Part shown: positions 16,039 through 24,437 of the stretch, piece after piece
Numbering within the stretch: the stretch's first letter is position 1
Layout of the letters: every line of letters begins with the position of its first letter
From: an uncultured Alphaproteobacteria bacterium
GTDB taxonomy: Bacteria; Pseudomonadota; Alphaproteobacteria; RF32; CAG-239
Assembly: GCA_944392255.1 (NCBI GenBank)
Contig: CALXVY010000016.1
Coordinates: 1 to 35,524 of the forward strand
Direction: 5' to 3'
DNA length: 35,524 nucleotides
Translations under genes and position numbers: made by a program
The notes under the pieces: generated by a model
What the model was told of the DNA's origin: nothing
What the model saw: only the letters and a program-made list of their open reading frames with translations
The model's database searches: none

Positions 16039-17367
16039 TTATTCTTCTTCGTCTGAAATTGAATAGCGAACAGAAACTTTTACTCGCGTTATGCGCATAT
16101 TATTTACACCTAAAACCTCATAAGTGCAGTAAAAATCTTCTGCTTTATCTCCAACATTAGGAACTCGGCCTAATAATCCGAAGACATATCCTCCGATTGT
16201 GCTTTCTTCATATTCAGGCATAGGCAAACTCATGTCCGTATAAGCATCTTCAATCAGATATGTTCCATCAAACTCAAAGACACCATCTTTAAGTTTTTTC
16301 ATCGGGACTTCTTCTTCATCGTGTTCATCTTGAATTTCTCCGACGAGTTCTTCCAGAATATCTTCCATGGAAAGAAGTCCTGCCGTGCCGCCATATTCAT
16401 CTACAACCACAGCCATATGAATTCTTTTAGCCATCATTTCATGTAAAATATCTGAAATGGATTTATTCTCTGGAACAAAAAGAACTTTTCGTGCCAATTT
16501 TTTCAAAACATATTGTTCTCCGCTTTGCGGATTGAACTCCAGCATATCTCGAATGTGTATCATGCCCAAAATATGGTCTTTATCTTTATCGCAAAGAGGA
16601 AAACGCGTGTGGTTATTGTTTTTCACAAACTCTAAGGCTTCGTCAAAGGTTTGTCCTTTGTACAAGCATTTTATATCTTGTCTCGGAATCATAACTTCGT
16701 GAGCTAAAATCTCAGAAAAATCTATGGCATTTTGAATGATGCCACGTTCAGTATCATCAATTACGCCACCTTTCTGTGATGCATCTATAATAAGTTTGAT
16801 TTCTTCTTCTGAATGGGCATCATCATTTTCATTGGAAACTTGTGTTCCCATAAGGTGTAAAATGCCATTGGTTACATGATCAAATACCCAAATAAATGGG
16901 GCAAAAATTTGGTTAAAAAGATATAATGGTTTGGCAATTCTTAAAACATAATTTTCAGTATCTTGTATGGCTAATGACTTTGGCACCAACTCGCCCAAAA
17001 CAACGTGTAACAAGGTAATAAAAGCAAAAGCAACACCAAAGCTGACTGAATGTAACAAAATTTTCTTATCGCCAAAGAAATCCGCAAATAAATCTTCCAG
17101 CAAATGAGATACTGCCGGTTCACCTATCCAACCTAAGCCTAATGATGCAAGAGTAATACCTAATTGAATGGCACTTAAAAAAGTGTTTAATCTGGCATTG
17201 ATTTTAAGGGCGGTTTTGGCTCTTTTATCTCCGGAGTGGGCCAATTCTTCCAATTTGGTGCGGCGAATTTTAACGATAGCAAATTCTGAAACCACAAAAA
17301 ACGCATTAGCAAATACTAAAAAGAAAACAAAAAATAAATAAATTAAATCTCTATATACAGAATCCAT
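16039..17367 (-). CDS. CNNM/CorC-type (hemolysin family) membrane protein
   Basis: The 442 residues start with a DUF21/CNNM transmembrane domain (segments at about 8-27, 62-82, 105-125 and 145-165, with the conserved SLGLGWIGEPAV). They continue with two CBS domains (about 205-330, with VMIPRQDIKCL and MAVVVDEYGGTAGLLSMEDILEE) and end in a CorC_HlyC domain (about 350-435). The family is linked to magnesium and cobalt homeostasis, and the old 'hemolysin' label is misleading. Some members are transporters, and the substrate here is unknown. It is a single gene with its own terminator. Confidence 0.93.
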   Translation of the reverse strand: MDSVYRDLIYLFFVFFLVFANAFFVVSEFAIVKIRRTKLEELAHSGDKRAKTALKINARLNTFLSAIQLGITLASLGLGWIGEPAVSHLLEDLFADFFGDKKILLHSVSFGVAFAFITLLHVVLGELVPKSLAIQDTENYVLRIAKPLYLFNQIFAPFIWVFDHVTNGILHLMGTQVSNENDDAHSEEEIKLIIDASQKGGVIDDTERGIIQNAIDFSEILAHEVMIPRQDIKCLYKGQTFDEALEFVKNNNHTRFPLCDKDKDHILGMIHIRDMLEFNPQSGEQYVLKKLARKVLFVPENKSISDILHEMMAKRIHMAVVVDEYGGTAGLLSMEDILEELVGEIQDEHDEEEVPMKKLKDGVFEFDGTYLIEDAYTDMSLPMPEYEESTIGGYVFGLLGRVPNVGDKAEDFYCTYEVLGVNNMRITRVKVSVRYSISDEEE

Positions 17368-17539
17368 AGCTTTTTAATCAAAAACCTCGTAAATGTTATC
17401 TAAACGTATTTATTTAATAAAAAAAATCTTAATATGTCATTAAAAAAAGTATTAATTACATTATAATGCCAAGTTTTTATTGTCAAATTGCACAAAACAA
17501 AATATAAAGTAGCCATTAACCAATTAAAATAGATATATT

Positions 17540-17830
17540 ATGGAAACAAAATTCGTAATCGCAATGATTTGTGTTGCTTTGGTTGGAGCGTTGTATGCTA
17601 CCATCAATGTTTCTCCCAACAAGTATAAAAGCCGCGAAGCTTTGATAACTCATCCTTTGCTCGGCATTCTGATTATTGGTTTGTGCACTTGCGTTGGTGC
17701 TGCGGTTATCGGTTCCTTTAATCAAAGTATTCTCAAAGGAATCATTGCCATGTGTTGCCCTGTTCTTGGGTATTTTATTTCTAGGTACATTATCAAAGCT
17801 CCCGAAAGAAAATACTTAAAAGGGCAATAA
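17540..17830 (+). CDS. Small three-helix membrane protein, unknown
   Basis: The 96 residues contain three hydrophobic helices (about 4-22, 41-62 and 66-83) and a basic tail (APERKYLKGQ). The loop SPNKYKSREALITHPLLG and the short length resemble small uncharacterised inner-membrane proteins. No ribosome site of good quality precedes the ATG at 17540. It is placed between divergent CNNM and convergent bactofilin genes and ends just before a terminator. The coding potential is supported by the clean hydrophobic pattern but no family is recognised. Confidence 0.65.
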   Translation: METKFVIAMICVALVGALYATINVSPNKYKSREALITHPLLGILIIGLCTCVGAAVIGSFNQSILKGIIAMCCPVLGYFISRYIIKAPERKYLKGQ

Positions 17831-17837
17831 TATTAAA

Positions 17838-17874
17838 AAAGCCGTTCAAGAAAAATACAAACTTGAACGGCTTT
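17838..17874. terminator. Bidirectional terminator between the small membrane gene and bactofilin
   Basis: AAAGCCGTTCAAG (17838-17850) and its exact complement at 17862-17874 form a 13-bp stem with an 11-nt loop, followed by T-rich sequence on the plus strand and an A/T-rich stretch on the other. It lies between two convergent genes. Confidence 0.85.
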
Positions 17875-17890
17875 AGTTTTTTATAATGAT

Positions 17891-18337
17891 TTATTTTTTC
17901 TTATTTTTTGAGGCATCTGTAATCATTAAATCGGGTTTTGCACCTTCTGCAGGAATTGGCTCACCAACACGCATGCAACGACCATCAATAAATGCTCCCG
18001 GCTCGATTGCGATGCTTAAATGAGTTGCATCTCCAATTAATTTTGCACTTTTAGCAATAAAAATACTTTCTGCCGCAACTCGACCATTTAAGGTTCCGTA
18101 TAATTGTAAATTTTTGACGGTAACTCCGCCTTCAACTATACCTTTCACACCAATAACCAACTCGTCACAGCTTATATCGCCAACGACATGTCCATCTATA
18201 TGCAAAATTGTGTTGCTGATGATATCTCCGTTTACGCGTGTGTTTTCACTTATGATAGTCGGAACCGGAGCTGCATTATTATTTTTATTCAAAGATCTGG
18301 CAAATTTCAAATAAAGTAATCTTTTTAAATTTTTCAT
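17891..18337 (-). CDS. Bactofilin
   Basis: Bactofilins are beta-helical cytoskeletal proteins that polymerise at the membrane and recruit cell-wall enzymes. The 148 residues consist of a short N-terminal tail and a repeated hydrophobic/Gly beta-helix core (about 28-120, with DIISNTILHIDGHVVGDISC and KNLQLYGTLNGRVAAESIF), ending in a basic tail (DASKNKKK). The size fits. AAGGACA precedes the ATG. It is 18 bp downstream of an M23 peptidase gene, the classic bactofilin partnership, for example in curved or stalked bacteria. Confidence 0.93.
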   Translation of the reverse strand: MKNLKRLLYLKFARSLNKNNNAAPVPTIISENTRVNGDIISNTILHIDGHVVGDISCDELVIGVKGIVEGGVTVKNLQLYGTLNGRVAAESIFIAKSAKLIGDATHLSIAIEPGAFIDGRCMRVGEPIPAEGAKPDLMITDASKNKKK

Positions 18338-18355
18338 TTTTTCTCTGTCCTTAAT

Positions 18356-19579
18356 TTAAGAAATTTTTGCTTTCATAAACGGCATCGGATCAACGGGAAC
18401 TCCGCGATATAAGACCTCATAGTGAAGATGTGGACCGGTTGAACGCCCTGTGTTTCCAACCTCACCCACAACATCTTGCGCTTCTACATATTGCCCTTTT
18501 TTAACATATATTTTATTCATATGAGCATATTTAGTCTTAAAACCGTTTCCATGGTCGACTTCAACCAAATTTCCATAACCTCCGGCATATTCTGCTCGGG
18601 TAACTTTACCTTTGGCCATGGTTTTAATTTTATTACCGGTACGGCTGGCTAAATCTACACCTTTATGGCGAGCTTGCTTTTTATTAAACGGATCTGCTCT
18701 TCCGCCAAATGATGAAGTCAACCAATAACTCCAAACCGGCTTGCCTAATGGCACATATTGTACAATTTCTCTATAATATTCTAAATCATCCACGTCTTGA
18801 TAAATTTCGGTAATCTTCTGGCTTATTTCTTTATCTCTTAATTTTGGCATTTTTGCCGGTTCAAAAAGACCACCCTTCCCGTTTTTTCTGTTTGCTTGTG
18901 GGTTGAAATACAAGCCTTGACGCTTCAACGGAACATTTATCTCTTTAAATGCGCTTTTTATTTTATTTACTTCTTTAGAAGATATTTGCGAAACTTTTTC
19001 TAAGACTTCTTTTTCTGCCTCTTTGAGTTCGTCAATAATATCTTCCATCTCATTCATTTGACGTTTTAGTTCATCTCTTTCTGAGGCGGCAATATCTCTT
19101 TGCAAAACCGCTTCACTCAAAGATATTTTTTCTTCTAATTTATCTTCTGACGCCCAATCATTACTTGCAGACAATTGCTTTATTTTGTCTTCAACAACAC
19201 TGGCTTGTTTTTTATATTTTTCAATCTCTTGTTTTGAATTTTTATTGCTTGCATTACTTAATATATTGGAGATATTTTTTTGCAAAGACATAAAATCGCC
19301 CATCAAATTGGCATAGGCATCTCGCGTGGTTTCCAACTCTCTGGTCTTGGCGGAAACCATTACTCCTGATTTGTTATATATATGATAAGAATAAAAACTC
19401 CAGCATCCAATTATGATGAGAATGGATAAAAACAAGACTTGAGCCTTTGACGAAATGGTCAAGACTTTTGCTCTATTTTGACTGCGAAAAATAATCTCTT
19501 TTTCTGAAAAAAGCTTCTTTTTTTCTTTAAATTTAGGACTATATCCACTCGTTTGTTTACGGCTATTCTTGTTTTTCAT
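18356..19579 (-). CDS. M23-family (LytM) peptidoglycan endopeptidase, membrane-anchored
   Basis: The 407-residue product has a basic cytoplasmic N-terminus, one transmembrane segment (about 43-63), a coiled-coil stalk (about 75-215) and a C-terminal M23 domain (about 300-400). The domain's metal-binding residues are intact: RHKGVDLAS (H and D) and HLHYE (the second His pair). LytM-type enzymes cut peptide cross-links of peptidoglycan. The adjacent bactofilin gene probably positions it, as in Caulobacter and Helicobacter cell-shape systems (inference). Confidence 0.93.
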   Translation of the reverse strand: MKNKNSRKQTSGYSPKFKEKKKLFSEKEIIFRSQNRAKVLTISSKAQVLFLSILIIIGCWSFYSYHIYNKSGVMVSAKTRELETTRDAYANLMGDFMSLQKNISNILSNASNKNSKQEIEKYKKQASVVEDKIKQLSASNDWASEDKLEEKISLSEAVLQRDIAASERDELKRQMNEMEDIIDELKEAEKEVLEKVSQISSKEVNKIKSAFKEINVPLKRQGLYFNPQANRKNGKGGLFEPAKMPKLRDKEISQKITEIYQDVDDLEYYREIVQYVPLGKPVWSYWLTSSFGGRADPFNKKQARHKGVDLASRTGNKIKTMAKGKVTRAEYAGGYGNLVEVDHGNGFKTKYAHMNKIYVKKGQYVEAQDVVGEVGNTGRSTGPHLHYEVLYRGVPVDPMPFMKAKIS

Positions 19580-19765
19580 ATATAAACCTACGGCTTCATA
19601 TCTTTTATATTTTTACAAATACATCTCTTATTTTATATCTTAAAAAAAAATTAAAATATAGTTTTTTTGCAAACTTATCCTATTATTATCATCATAAGGC
19701 TTGTCTTTTTATCATCTTTTATAGTAAATACAATAGAGAAAATGTTAATTGTGAGGTTTTTTATA

Positions 19766-20242
19766 ATGAAAAATATAAAATCTATTAAATTCAATATATT
19801 AGAATTCTTTGCGACCTGGTTATATTCTGGAAAATCTCCTTTTGCTCCAGGAACATGCGGCTCTTTAGCCACTTTACCGTTTATTTACGCTTTAGCATAT
19901 TTTTATGGTATTTTTGCCGTTATTGCATTTGCCATTATCGTCTCATTTATTGGAATTCCGATTGCTGGAAGATATGCTCAGGCTCTTAAAATAAAAGATC
20001 CCGGACAAATTGTTATTGATGAAGTGGCTGGGCAGTCGATTGCTCTTATTTTTGCAGGAACGAATCTTATTTTGTTTGCTATCGCCTTTGCTTTGTTTCG
20101 TTTGTTTGATATATCAAAACCATGGCTAGTCGGATGGGCTGATACTAAATTGAACGGCGGCTTAGGCATTATGCTTGATGATGTTTTTGCCGGAATTTTT
20201 GCCGGAATTCTTGTTGCTATTTTGCAATTTTATTGTTTTTAG
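19766..20242 (+). CDS. pgpA: Phosphatidylglycerophosphatase A (PgpA)
   Basis: PgpA dephosphorylates phosphatidylglycerophosphate to phosphatidylglycerol in the inner membrane. The 158-residue product has the family's SPFAPGTCGSLATLP near residue 25 and DPGQIVIDEVAGQ at about 75, plus several hydrophobic helices. Its length is close to E. coli PgpA (172). I chose ATG 19766, preceded by GTGAGG at about nine bases. In-frame ATGs at 19667 and 19742 would add 33 or 8 N-terminal residues that do not match the family. It is convergent with ftsB. Confidence 0.9.
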   Translation: MKNIKSIKFNILEFFATWLYSGKSPFAPGTCGSLATLPFIYALAYFYGIFAVIAFAIIVSFIGIPIAGRYAQALKIKDPGQIVIDEVAGQSIALIFAGTNLILFAIAFALFRLFDISKPWLVGWADTKLNGGLGIMLDDVFAGIFAGILVAILQFYCF

Positions 20243-20246
20243 GGCT

Positions 20247-20570
20247 TTATTTGTTATCATCTGAATCTAAAATTACAAATTCATCAGAACCGACAAAATT
20301 TAAAACAACACGAGCTCTCTCATCTAATAAATCCAAATCTAAGCTGGAGGAAGATAATAATTTTACTTTTTCTTCCAGCTTATTTTTTTCTTGATGATAC
20401 ATATTGGCAATTTGTTCTGCTTCTGAGATTTCATTACGCAAATACAATAGCTTAAGAAGACCTCTTTCTCCACTTATGCCATGAAAAATGAAATATACGG
20501 ATAATAAGGTGCAAAAAATTAATATCCCTGAATTTTTAATTCTATTTTGTATTTCAATCAAGATTCCCAT
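20247..20570 (-). CDS. ftsB: FtsB/DivIC-type septum formation initiator
   Basis: FtsB is a small bitopic division protein that bridges to FtsL and FtsQ. The 107-residue product has one transmembrane segment (about 13-29), then GERGLLKLLYLRNEISEAEQ and a Leu/Glu-rich coiled coil (about 33-70), the typical septum formation initiator arrangement. It stands alone here, 4 bp past the pgpA stop on the opposite strand and left of the integrative element. The similarity is structural as well as local, so the assignment is good but not certain. Confidence 0.85.
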   Translation of the reverse strand: MGILIEIQNRIKNSGILIFCTLLSVYFIFHGISGERGLLKLLYLRNEISEAEQIANMYHQEKNKLEEKVKLLSSSSLDLDLLDERARVVLNFVGSDEFVILDSDDNK

Positions 20571-20736
20571 GATTATCCCTATTTTTATAAAAAAGATTTT
20601 AAAATAACGAATGTTATCTTCCCGATATATTTTTTTATGACATATTTAAGTTAAAAATTAGTTACAATTATAGACAAAAATCCCATTATTTTATTATATT
20701 TTTTTCACTAACCTACAAGCCAGAGATAGCAATGCA

Positions 20737-20772
20737 AAAAAGACGCCTTGGATATAATCCATGGCGTCTTTT
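20737..20772 (-). terminator. Original terminator of tRNA-Thr, stranded at the left junction
   Basis: GACGCC, a T, TGGA and their complements (20742-20769) build a stem with one T-T mismatch, flanked by four A and four T. It lies 22 bp beyond the left attachment repeat. Before insertion this hairpin would have lain just downstream of the tRNA-Thr 3' end. The integrated element now separates them by about 6.4 kb. Confidence 0.75.
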
Positions 20773-20793
20773 AATCATGAGTAACTTCCTTAG

Positions 20794-20840
20794 ATGGTGC
20801 CGGTTATGTGACTCGAACACACGACCCACGCATTACGAAT
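20794..20840. repeat. Left attachment repeat (displaced 3' part of tRNA-Thr)
   Basis: These 47 bp match 27205-27251 exactly, and the matching stops abruptly on both sides. They correspond on the minus strand to the tRNA-Thr anticodon loop through CCA. The rest of the tRNA is absent here, so this is a non-functional fragment, the left boundary of the integrative element. Confidence 0.93.
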
Positions 20841-20980
20841 CTCTGGGTCATCTGTTTAACAGAATTTAATCAACATATTTTTATATTGATATTTCAAATA
20901 ATTGAGTTTATATTACCATTATCAGAGTTTAATGCAAGTTATTTGTTTTTAATAAAAATAGTAGCCCCAGAGTAGCCCCA
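20841..20980. promoter_or_regulatory. Integrase upstream region with paired GAGTTTA motifs
   Basis: This 140-bp region between the left attachment site and integrase holds GAGTTTA at 20904-20910 and again at 20925-20931, 21 bp apart in the same orientation. The two TAGCCCC repeats (listed separately) follow. TTGATA near 20886 is a possible -35 element. No confident -10 was settled. Confidence 0.4.
20962..20979. repeat. Paired TAGCCCC direct repeats, left arm-type site candidate
   Basis: TAGCCCC occurs at 20962 and at 20973, 11 bp apart, one helical turn. The second copy reaches to 2 bp before the integrase ATG and takes the place of a ribosome site. A similar pair with the same spacing lies near the right end (27139 and 27150). 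Such pairs are typical arm-type binding sites of tyrosine recombinases. Confidence 0.6.
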
Positions 20981-22216
20981 ATGAACAATACGACAAAAAC
21001 ACAAAACTTTACCGAAGCTTTTATCGCCCACCTACCACCTGCAGAAAAAGGCAAGCGTTATCTTGTAAAAGATGCCAAAAACCCTGCTTTATTTTGCAGA
21101 GTTACCGAACTTGGGACAAAATCTTTTGTTGTATATAAGAAATTTCAAGGAAAACCCATTAAAGCCACTTTAGGGAAACACCCTGAAATGAGCGTTCTTT
21201 CTGCACGAAAAAAAGCAGCAGAAATACTTGCATTGTTTGCGGAAAACAAGAATCCCAATGTTGAAAAAAGAAAATTATGCAACAACATTACCCTGAAAGA
21301 CTTATTCAAAGATTACATTGAAAAACACGCAAAAGTTTACACAAAAGAGCGAACCTTAAAGGGCAATCAAGATACGTATCGCTTATATTTAAGCAAATGG
21401 AGCAACAGACAAATAAAATCCTTGTCAAAAGTTGAAATAGAATCTGCATTAATAAAACTTAATGAAACAAACGGAATTCATGCCGCCAACAAAGCTTTGA
21501 CCCTACTCCGCCATGTTATAAACAAAGGGATAGAATGGGGTTTAGACTTCTCAAATCCAACCATCGGCATAAAAAAATATCGTACACAATCAAGAGACAG
21601 ATTTCTGAAACCTGAAGAACTACAGCGCTTTTTCAAAGCCCTTCAGGAAGAGCCGAATGTCATATTTAAGAATTACTTTTTGATTTCATTATACACGGGG
21701 CAAAGAAGAAGCAATGTTTTATCAATGCGTTGGGAAAACATAAACTTTGGGCAAAATACTTGGTACATTCCCGAAACCAAGAATGGCGACCCTTTAACTA
21801 TCCCTCTTGTTTCTCAAGTGGTTGACATTCTTCAAGAGATGCCGCGTGTGTCTGTATGGGTATTTCCCAGCGCGACAAGCAAATCCGGACATATTGAAGA
21901 ACCGAAAAAGGCTTGGCACAAAATTTTAAAAAGAGCTCAGATTGAAAACTTAAGAATTCATGACTTAAGAAGAACTCTCGGTAGTTATCAAGCCATTGAG
22001 GGCACCAGTCTTAATATCATAGGCAAAAGCTTGGGGCATAAAAGCCAACAAGCGACAGCCATATATGCAAGGCTGAATCTTGACCCAGTTAGAGAATCTA
22101 TGAAAAAAGCCGTTTCCTTGATGGATAAATACAAAGAAAGTGATAATATCTCTATATTACCCCAAGAAAAAAGAGAGAAAAATGCCTTTATTCCAGCAAA
22201 TAAGCACAGAGCATAA
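20981..22216 (+). CDS. int: Tyrosine recombinase/integrase (DUF4102 N-terminus)
   Basis: The 411-residue product integrates and excises the element at tRNA-Thr. It has an N-terminal DUF4102-like arm (about 15-95), a core-binding SAM-like domain (about 105-205) and a catalytic domain (about 215-380). The active-site residues are intact: R242 in YTGQRRSNV, K in IPETKNGDP, H327-x-x-R330 in HDLRR, H353 in LGHKS and nucleophile Y362 in AIYARL. The start codon follows directly on TAGCCCC repeats with no Shine-Dalgarno, which suggests autoregulation or leaderless translation (inference). It is followed by its own terminator. Confidence 0.97.
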   Translation: MNNTTKTQNFTEAFIAHLPPAEKGKRYLVKDAKNPALFCRVTELGTKSFVVYKKFQGKPIKATLGKHPEMSVLSARKKAAEILALFAENKNPNVEKRKLCNNITLKDLFKDYIEKHAKVYTKERTLKGNQDTYRLYLSKWSNRQIKSLSKVEIESALIKLNETNGIHAANKALTLLRHVINKGIEWGLDFSNPTIGIKKYRTQSRDRFLKPEELQRFFKALQEEPNVIFKNYFLISLYTGQRRSNVLSMRWENINFGQNTWYIPETKNGDPLTIPLVSQVVDILQEMPRVSVWVFPSATSKSGHIEEPKKAWHKILKRAQIENLRIHDLRRTLGSYQAIEGTSLNIIGKSLGHKSQQATAIYARLNLDPVRESMKKAVSLMDKYKESDNISILPQEKREKNAFIPANKHRA

Positions 22217-22253
22217 GCCCCAGCCTTTTTGAGAAAAAAGCCAGGGCTTTTTT
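22215..22253 (+). terminator. Intrinsic terminator of the integrase gene
   Basis: AAGCCC (22215-22220) pairs with GGGCTT (22244-22249), with an inner CTTTTT-GAGA-AAAAAG hairpin (22225-22240), followed by a T tract. It starts on the last two bases of the integrase stop codon and lies before the convergent 412-residue gene. Confidence 0.8.
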
Positions 22254-22269
22254 ATGGGGTACTATGGAA

Positions 22270-23508
22270 TTAATTATTTATTTGCTCTGTTTTGGCATCC
22301 ACATATATCTTATTTTTAATTTTCATACCGCCACAATAAACAAAATAAGAAGTATCTTTTTGGGATGACTTAACAAATCCTCCTAAATTTTTAAAATCTT
22401 CCAAAGAGCATTTTCCACTTCGAATAAGTTTTTGTGCAATATTTAAGAAATTCTTTTGATATTTGTTATAATCATCTGAATCCTTAATCGCTTGTATTAT
22501 CTGTTCTTGAGAAAGATTTTTAGCACTCACAACGCTTTCTTTAATAATTATCCTGTCTTTTATTAAAAATGCCGTAAAAATAAAACTTAATATCATATAT
22601 GTTATAAAGAATTTTTGTTTAACTTTTTCATTTTCTTTTTTCCACGTTTGCAATTTGCTGGAATCTTTTACCTGCAATAAAATTTCTTCCTCTTTTACGA
22701 TACCCATATAAACTTTTGTAAAAATAAGTAACATACACAGAACAGCAAATACCCACATTCCAAATAAAAAATCCATAATTATGGCTGTTATAACAGCAGC
22801 AAAAATGGCATAAGCTATGGGATTACCCTTATCTGCTGCCAATACTATATTGTCATTATCAGTTAGAATTTCCTTATATCCTAAACTTACATACTCATCT
22901 GCTAACGCCCTCATTTCTTCAGTTGATGAACATTTTTGTATTCCTCGCCTTTGAGAAATGTCTTCAACCTCAAATTCTTTGTTTGTGGTAAATTTTATGG
23001 TCGTCTTTGGCTTTATCCTTTTTCTTTTACTTTTTATTATGCTTAGGATTGTTGCGTAAAAATTATTGGCGAAACTATATAAATCATTATAAATATTCAT
23101 ATTTTTGGAAATTGGACGTTCTTTAGATATAAGAGATATAATTTTTATTGGATTTAAAACATCATCTTTCATAATCATAATATCAAGTTGCCAAACTTCA
23201 CTATCTTGACCTCTTGTTGCTGCTCCCACAATAGCTCCAACACCTCCAGCTATTGCAGTTCCTATGATTGCTCTACCTATTCCTCCAGAAGCAATAGAAC
23301 TGTTTTCAATAATTTTGCAATCTTCAATGTCATCAAAATTGATATACTCAATTGTTCTTTTTTTCACGTTTGAAATGGCAATACAATTATGTTCCACATC
23401 AATAAACATTTTCTGAAATGTATTCTTTTCCTCAATTTCTTTTGATATAATGAAGCCATCTTTTCTTAATTGATTATAAATCAAATTCTCATTTTTTTGA
23501 AAATTCAT
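22270..23508 (-). CDS. Membrane protein with glycine-zipper and PH-like N-terminus, element cargo
   Basis: The 412 residues start with a beta-rich domain of PH-like pattern (about 31-135), interrupted by a glycine zipper (about 74-98, SSIASGGIGRAIIGTAIAGG then VGAIVGAA). Three transmembrane segments follow (about 231-248, 250-270 and 299-317), then a C-terminal charged tail of about 95 residues with three cysteines. I do not recognise a family. The Gly zipper may be a membrane-inserting or oligomerising element. The gene is the last of a leftward series, 16 bp downstream of the 166-residue gene, so they are probably one transcript. AT-rich codon use matches the neighbours. Confidence 0.8.
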   Translation of the reverse strand: MNFQKNENLIYNQLRKDGFIISKEIEEKNTFQKMFIDVEHNCIAISNVKKRTIEYINFDDIEDCKIIENSSIASGGIGRAIIGTAIAGGVGAIVGAATRGQDSEVWQLDIMIMKDDVLNPIKIISLISKERPISKNMNIYNDLYSFANNFYATILSIIKSKRKRIKPKTTIKFTTNKEFEVEDISQRRGIQKCSSTEEMRALADEYVSLGYKEILTDNDNIVLAADKGNPIAYAIFAAVITAIIMDFLFGMWVFAVLCMLLIFTKVYMGIVKEEEILLQVKDSSKLQTWKKENEKVKQKFFITYMILSFIFTAFLIKDRIIIKESVVSAKNLSQEQIIQAIKDSDDYNKYQKNFLNIAQKLIRSGKCSLEDFKNLGGFVKSSQKDTSYFVYCGGMKIKNKIYVDAKTEQINN

Positions 23509-23524
23509 TGCTAAATTCCTTTTT

Positions 23525-24025
23525 CTATTGTTCTTTTCCCCATACCATACCTTTTAACATTGTTTCAACTTCCTCTTGTCTTTCTAATTTAGTAATTATT
23601 GCTTCAACCTCTTTCTGTGCAATATTTTGCCTTATATTCCAATAAACAACTGAAAGTATGAAAGTTAAAAATAAACATATAATCAGAATAATCATATTAT
23701 TCTGATTTTTTTGTTTAGAAATATTAATTACTTTTTTAGAGCTATCATAAATTATACCATTTTCAATTAATACTTCTTTTGAATATGTATCTATTGGAGT
23801 AAAACCTGATAATAATAGGTTTCTAACATATACTTTGTTGTAAAAAAAAGGCAAAACAAACCAACTACAACCGAATGTTAAAATAGCTAAAATTAAAGAT
23901 ATAAAAAACCATTTTGTATCTCCTCTAATAAGAGGAACAAACACACCAAATAAAAACATTGTCCAAGAAAAACCTAATTTTGCTCTTACCAATAATCCTA
24001 AAGAATTTTTTAAACTAATTTCCAT
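23525..24025 (-). CDS. DUF2628/HrgC-like small membrane protein, element cargo
   Basis: The 166-residue product (from the ATG at 24025, preceded by GAGGGA at seven bases) begins MEISLKNSLG. It has the conserved run GFSWTMFLFGVFVPLIRGD, which resembles proteins annotated as DUF2628 or HrgC. Transmembrane segments are at about 18-36, 41-62 and 108-128, followed by a charged coiled-coil tail (about 130-160). The in-frame ATG at 24043 lies upstream of that ribosome site. The activity is unknown. A terminator-like hairpin separates it from the lipoprotein operon. The family similarity is by memory of motif, so moderate. Confidence 0.7.
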   Translation of the reverse strand: MEISLKNSLGLLVRAKLGFSWTMFLFGVFVPLIRGDTKWFFISLILAILTFGCSWFVLPFFYNKVYVRNLLLSGFTPIDTYSKEVLIENGIIYDSSKKVINISKQKNQNNMIILIICLFLTFILSVVYWNIRQNIAQKEVEAIITKLERQEEVETMLKGMVWGKEQ

Positions 24026-24047
24026 TTCATTATCCCTCAACATACGA

Positions 24048-24079
24048 AAAAGCCTGAAGATATAAATCCACAGGCTTTT
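24048..24079 (-). terminator. Intrinsic terminator after the lipoprotein pair
   Basis: AAAAGCCTG (24048-24056) pairs with CAGGCTTTT (24071-24079), with a 14-nt loop and a short T run on the minus strand. It lies 6 bp past the lipoprotein stop at 24085, ending that transcript before the 166-residue membrane gene. Confidence 0.75.
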
Positions 24080-24084
24080 ATCTG

Positions 24085-24435
24085 TTAATTAGCTCTTGTT
24101 TTCACCGCATCTCCGGTTACTTCCCATCCCATATTTCCATAAATGTACGGTATCCACCAGAACCAACTTTGAACTGTTACATCTGTCATAACATCAGTAT
24201 CTGTTTTTTCAAAAGCATCATTCAAAGCAGCTTCCAAGCGCGGTGTTCCGGTTGGAAAGATAATTATCATATGAGCCATATCTTCGCCTTCAACATTGCG
24301 TATTCTTTGGCTTGTACCCATATCAAAATCTTGTGTTGATACAATCTTATTACTCAAAACAGTAAAATCACCATGATTGACTGTACAAGCTGAAAGTAAC
24401 ATCAAAGATACCACAGATAAAAACTTCATCTTCAT
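24085..24435 (-). CDS. Lipoprotein, paralogue of the adjacent upstream gene
   Basis: The 116-residue product has a lipoprotein signal (LMLLSAC, lipid Cys at about 17). Its mature part shares with its neighbour the spaced features 'SNKIV', 'RNVEGEDMAHMIIIFPTGTP', 'EAALNDAFEKTDTDVM' and 'WGWW-like' aromatic motifs. The neighbour has SNKNV, KNVEGEDTKFVFLFIPFGQP, GALNDALEKGDGDLM and TGWWFL. It is therefore a duplicated, diverged pair. Function is not recognised. The gene is 2 bp from the upstream stop, so it is co-transcribed with that gene. Confidence 0.85.
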   Translation of the reverse strand: MKMKFLSVVSLMLLSACTVNHGDFTVLSNKIVSTQDFDMGTSQRIRNVEGEDMAHMIIIFPTGTPRLEAALNDAFEKTDTDVMTDVTVQSWFWWIPYIYGNMGWEVTGDAVKTRAN

Positions 24436-24437
24436 AT

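Noticed and set aside
20981..22216. Phage (inovirus or tailed) prophage around the integrase
   Set aside because: No capsid, terminase, tail or Zot-type ATPase gene; the 412-residue protein has no Walker A motif.
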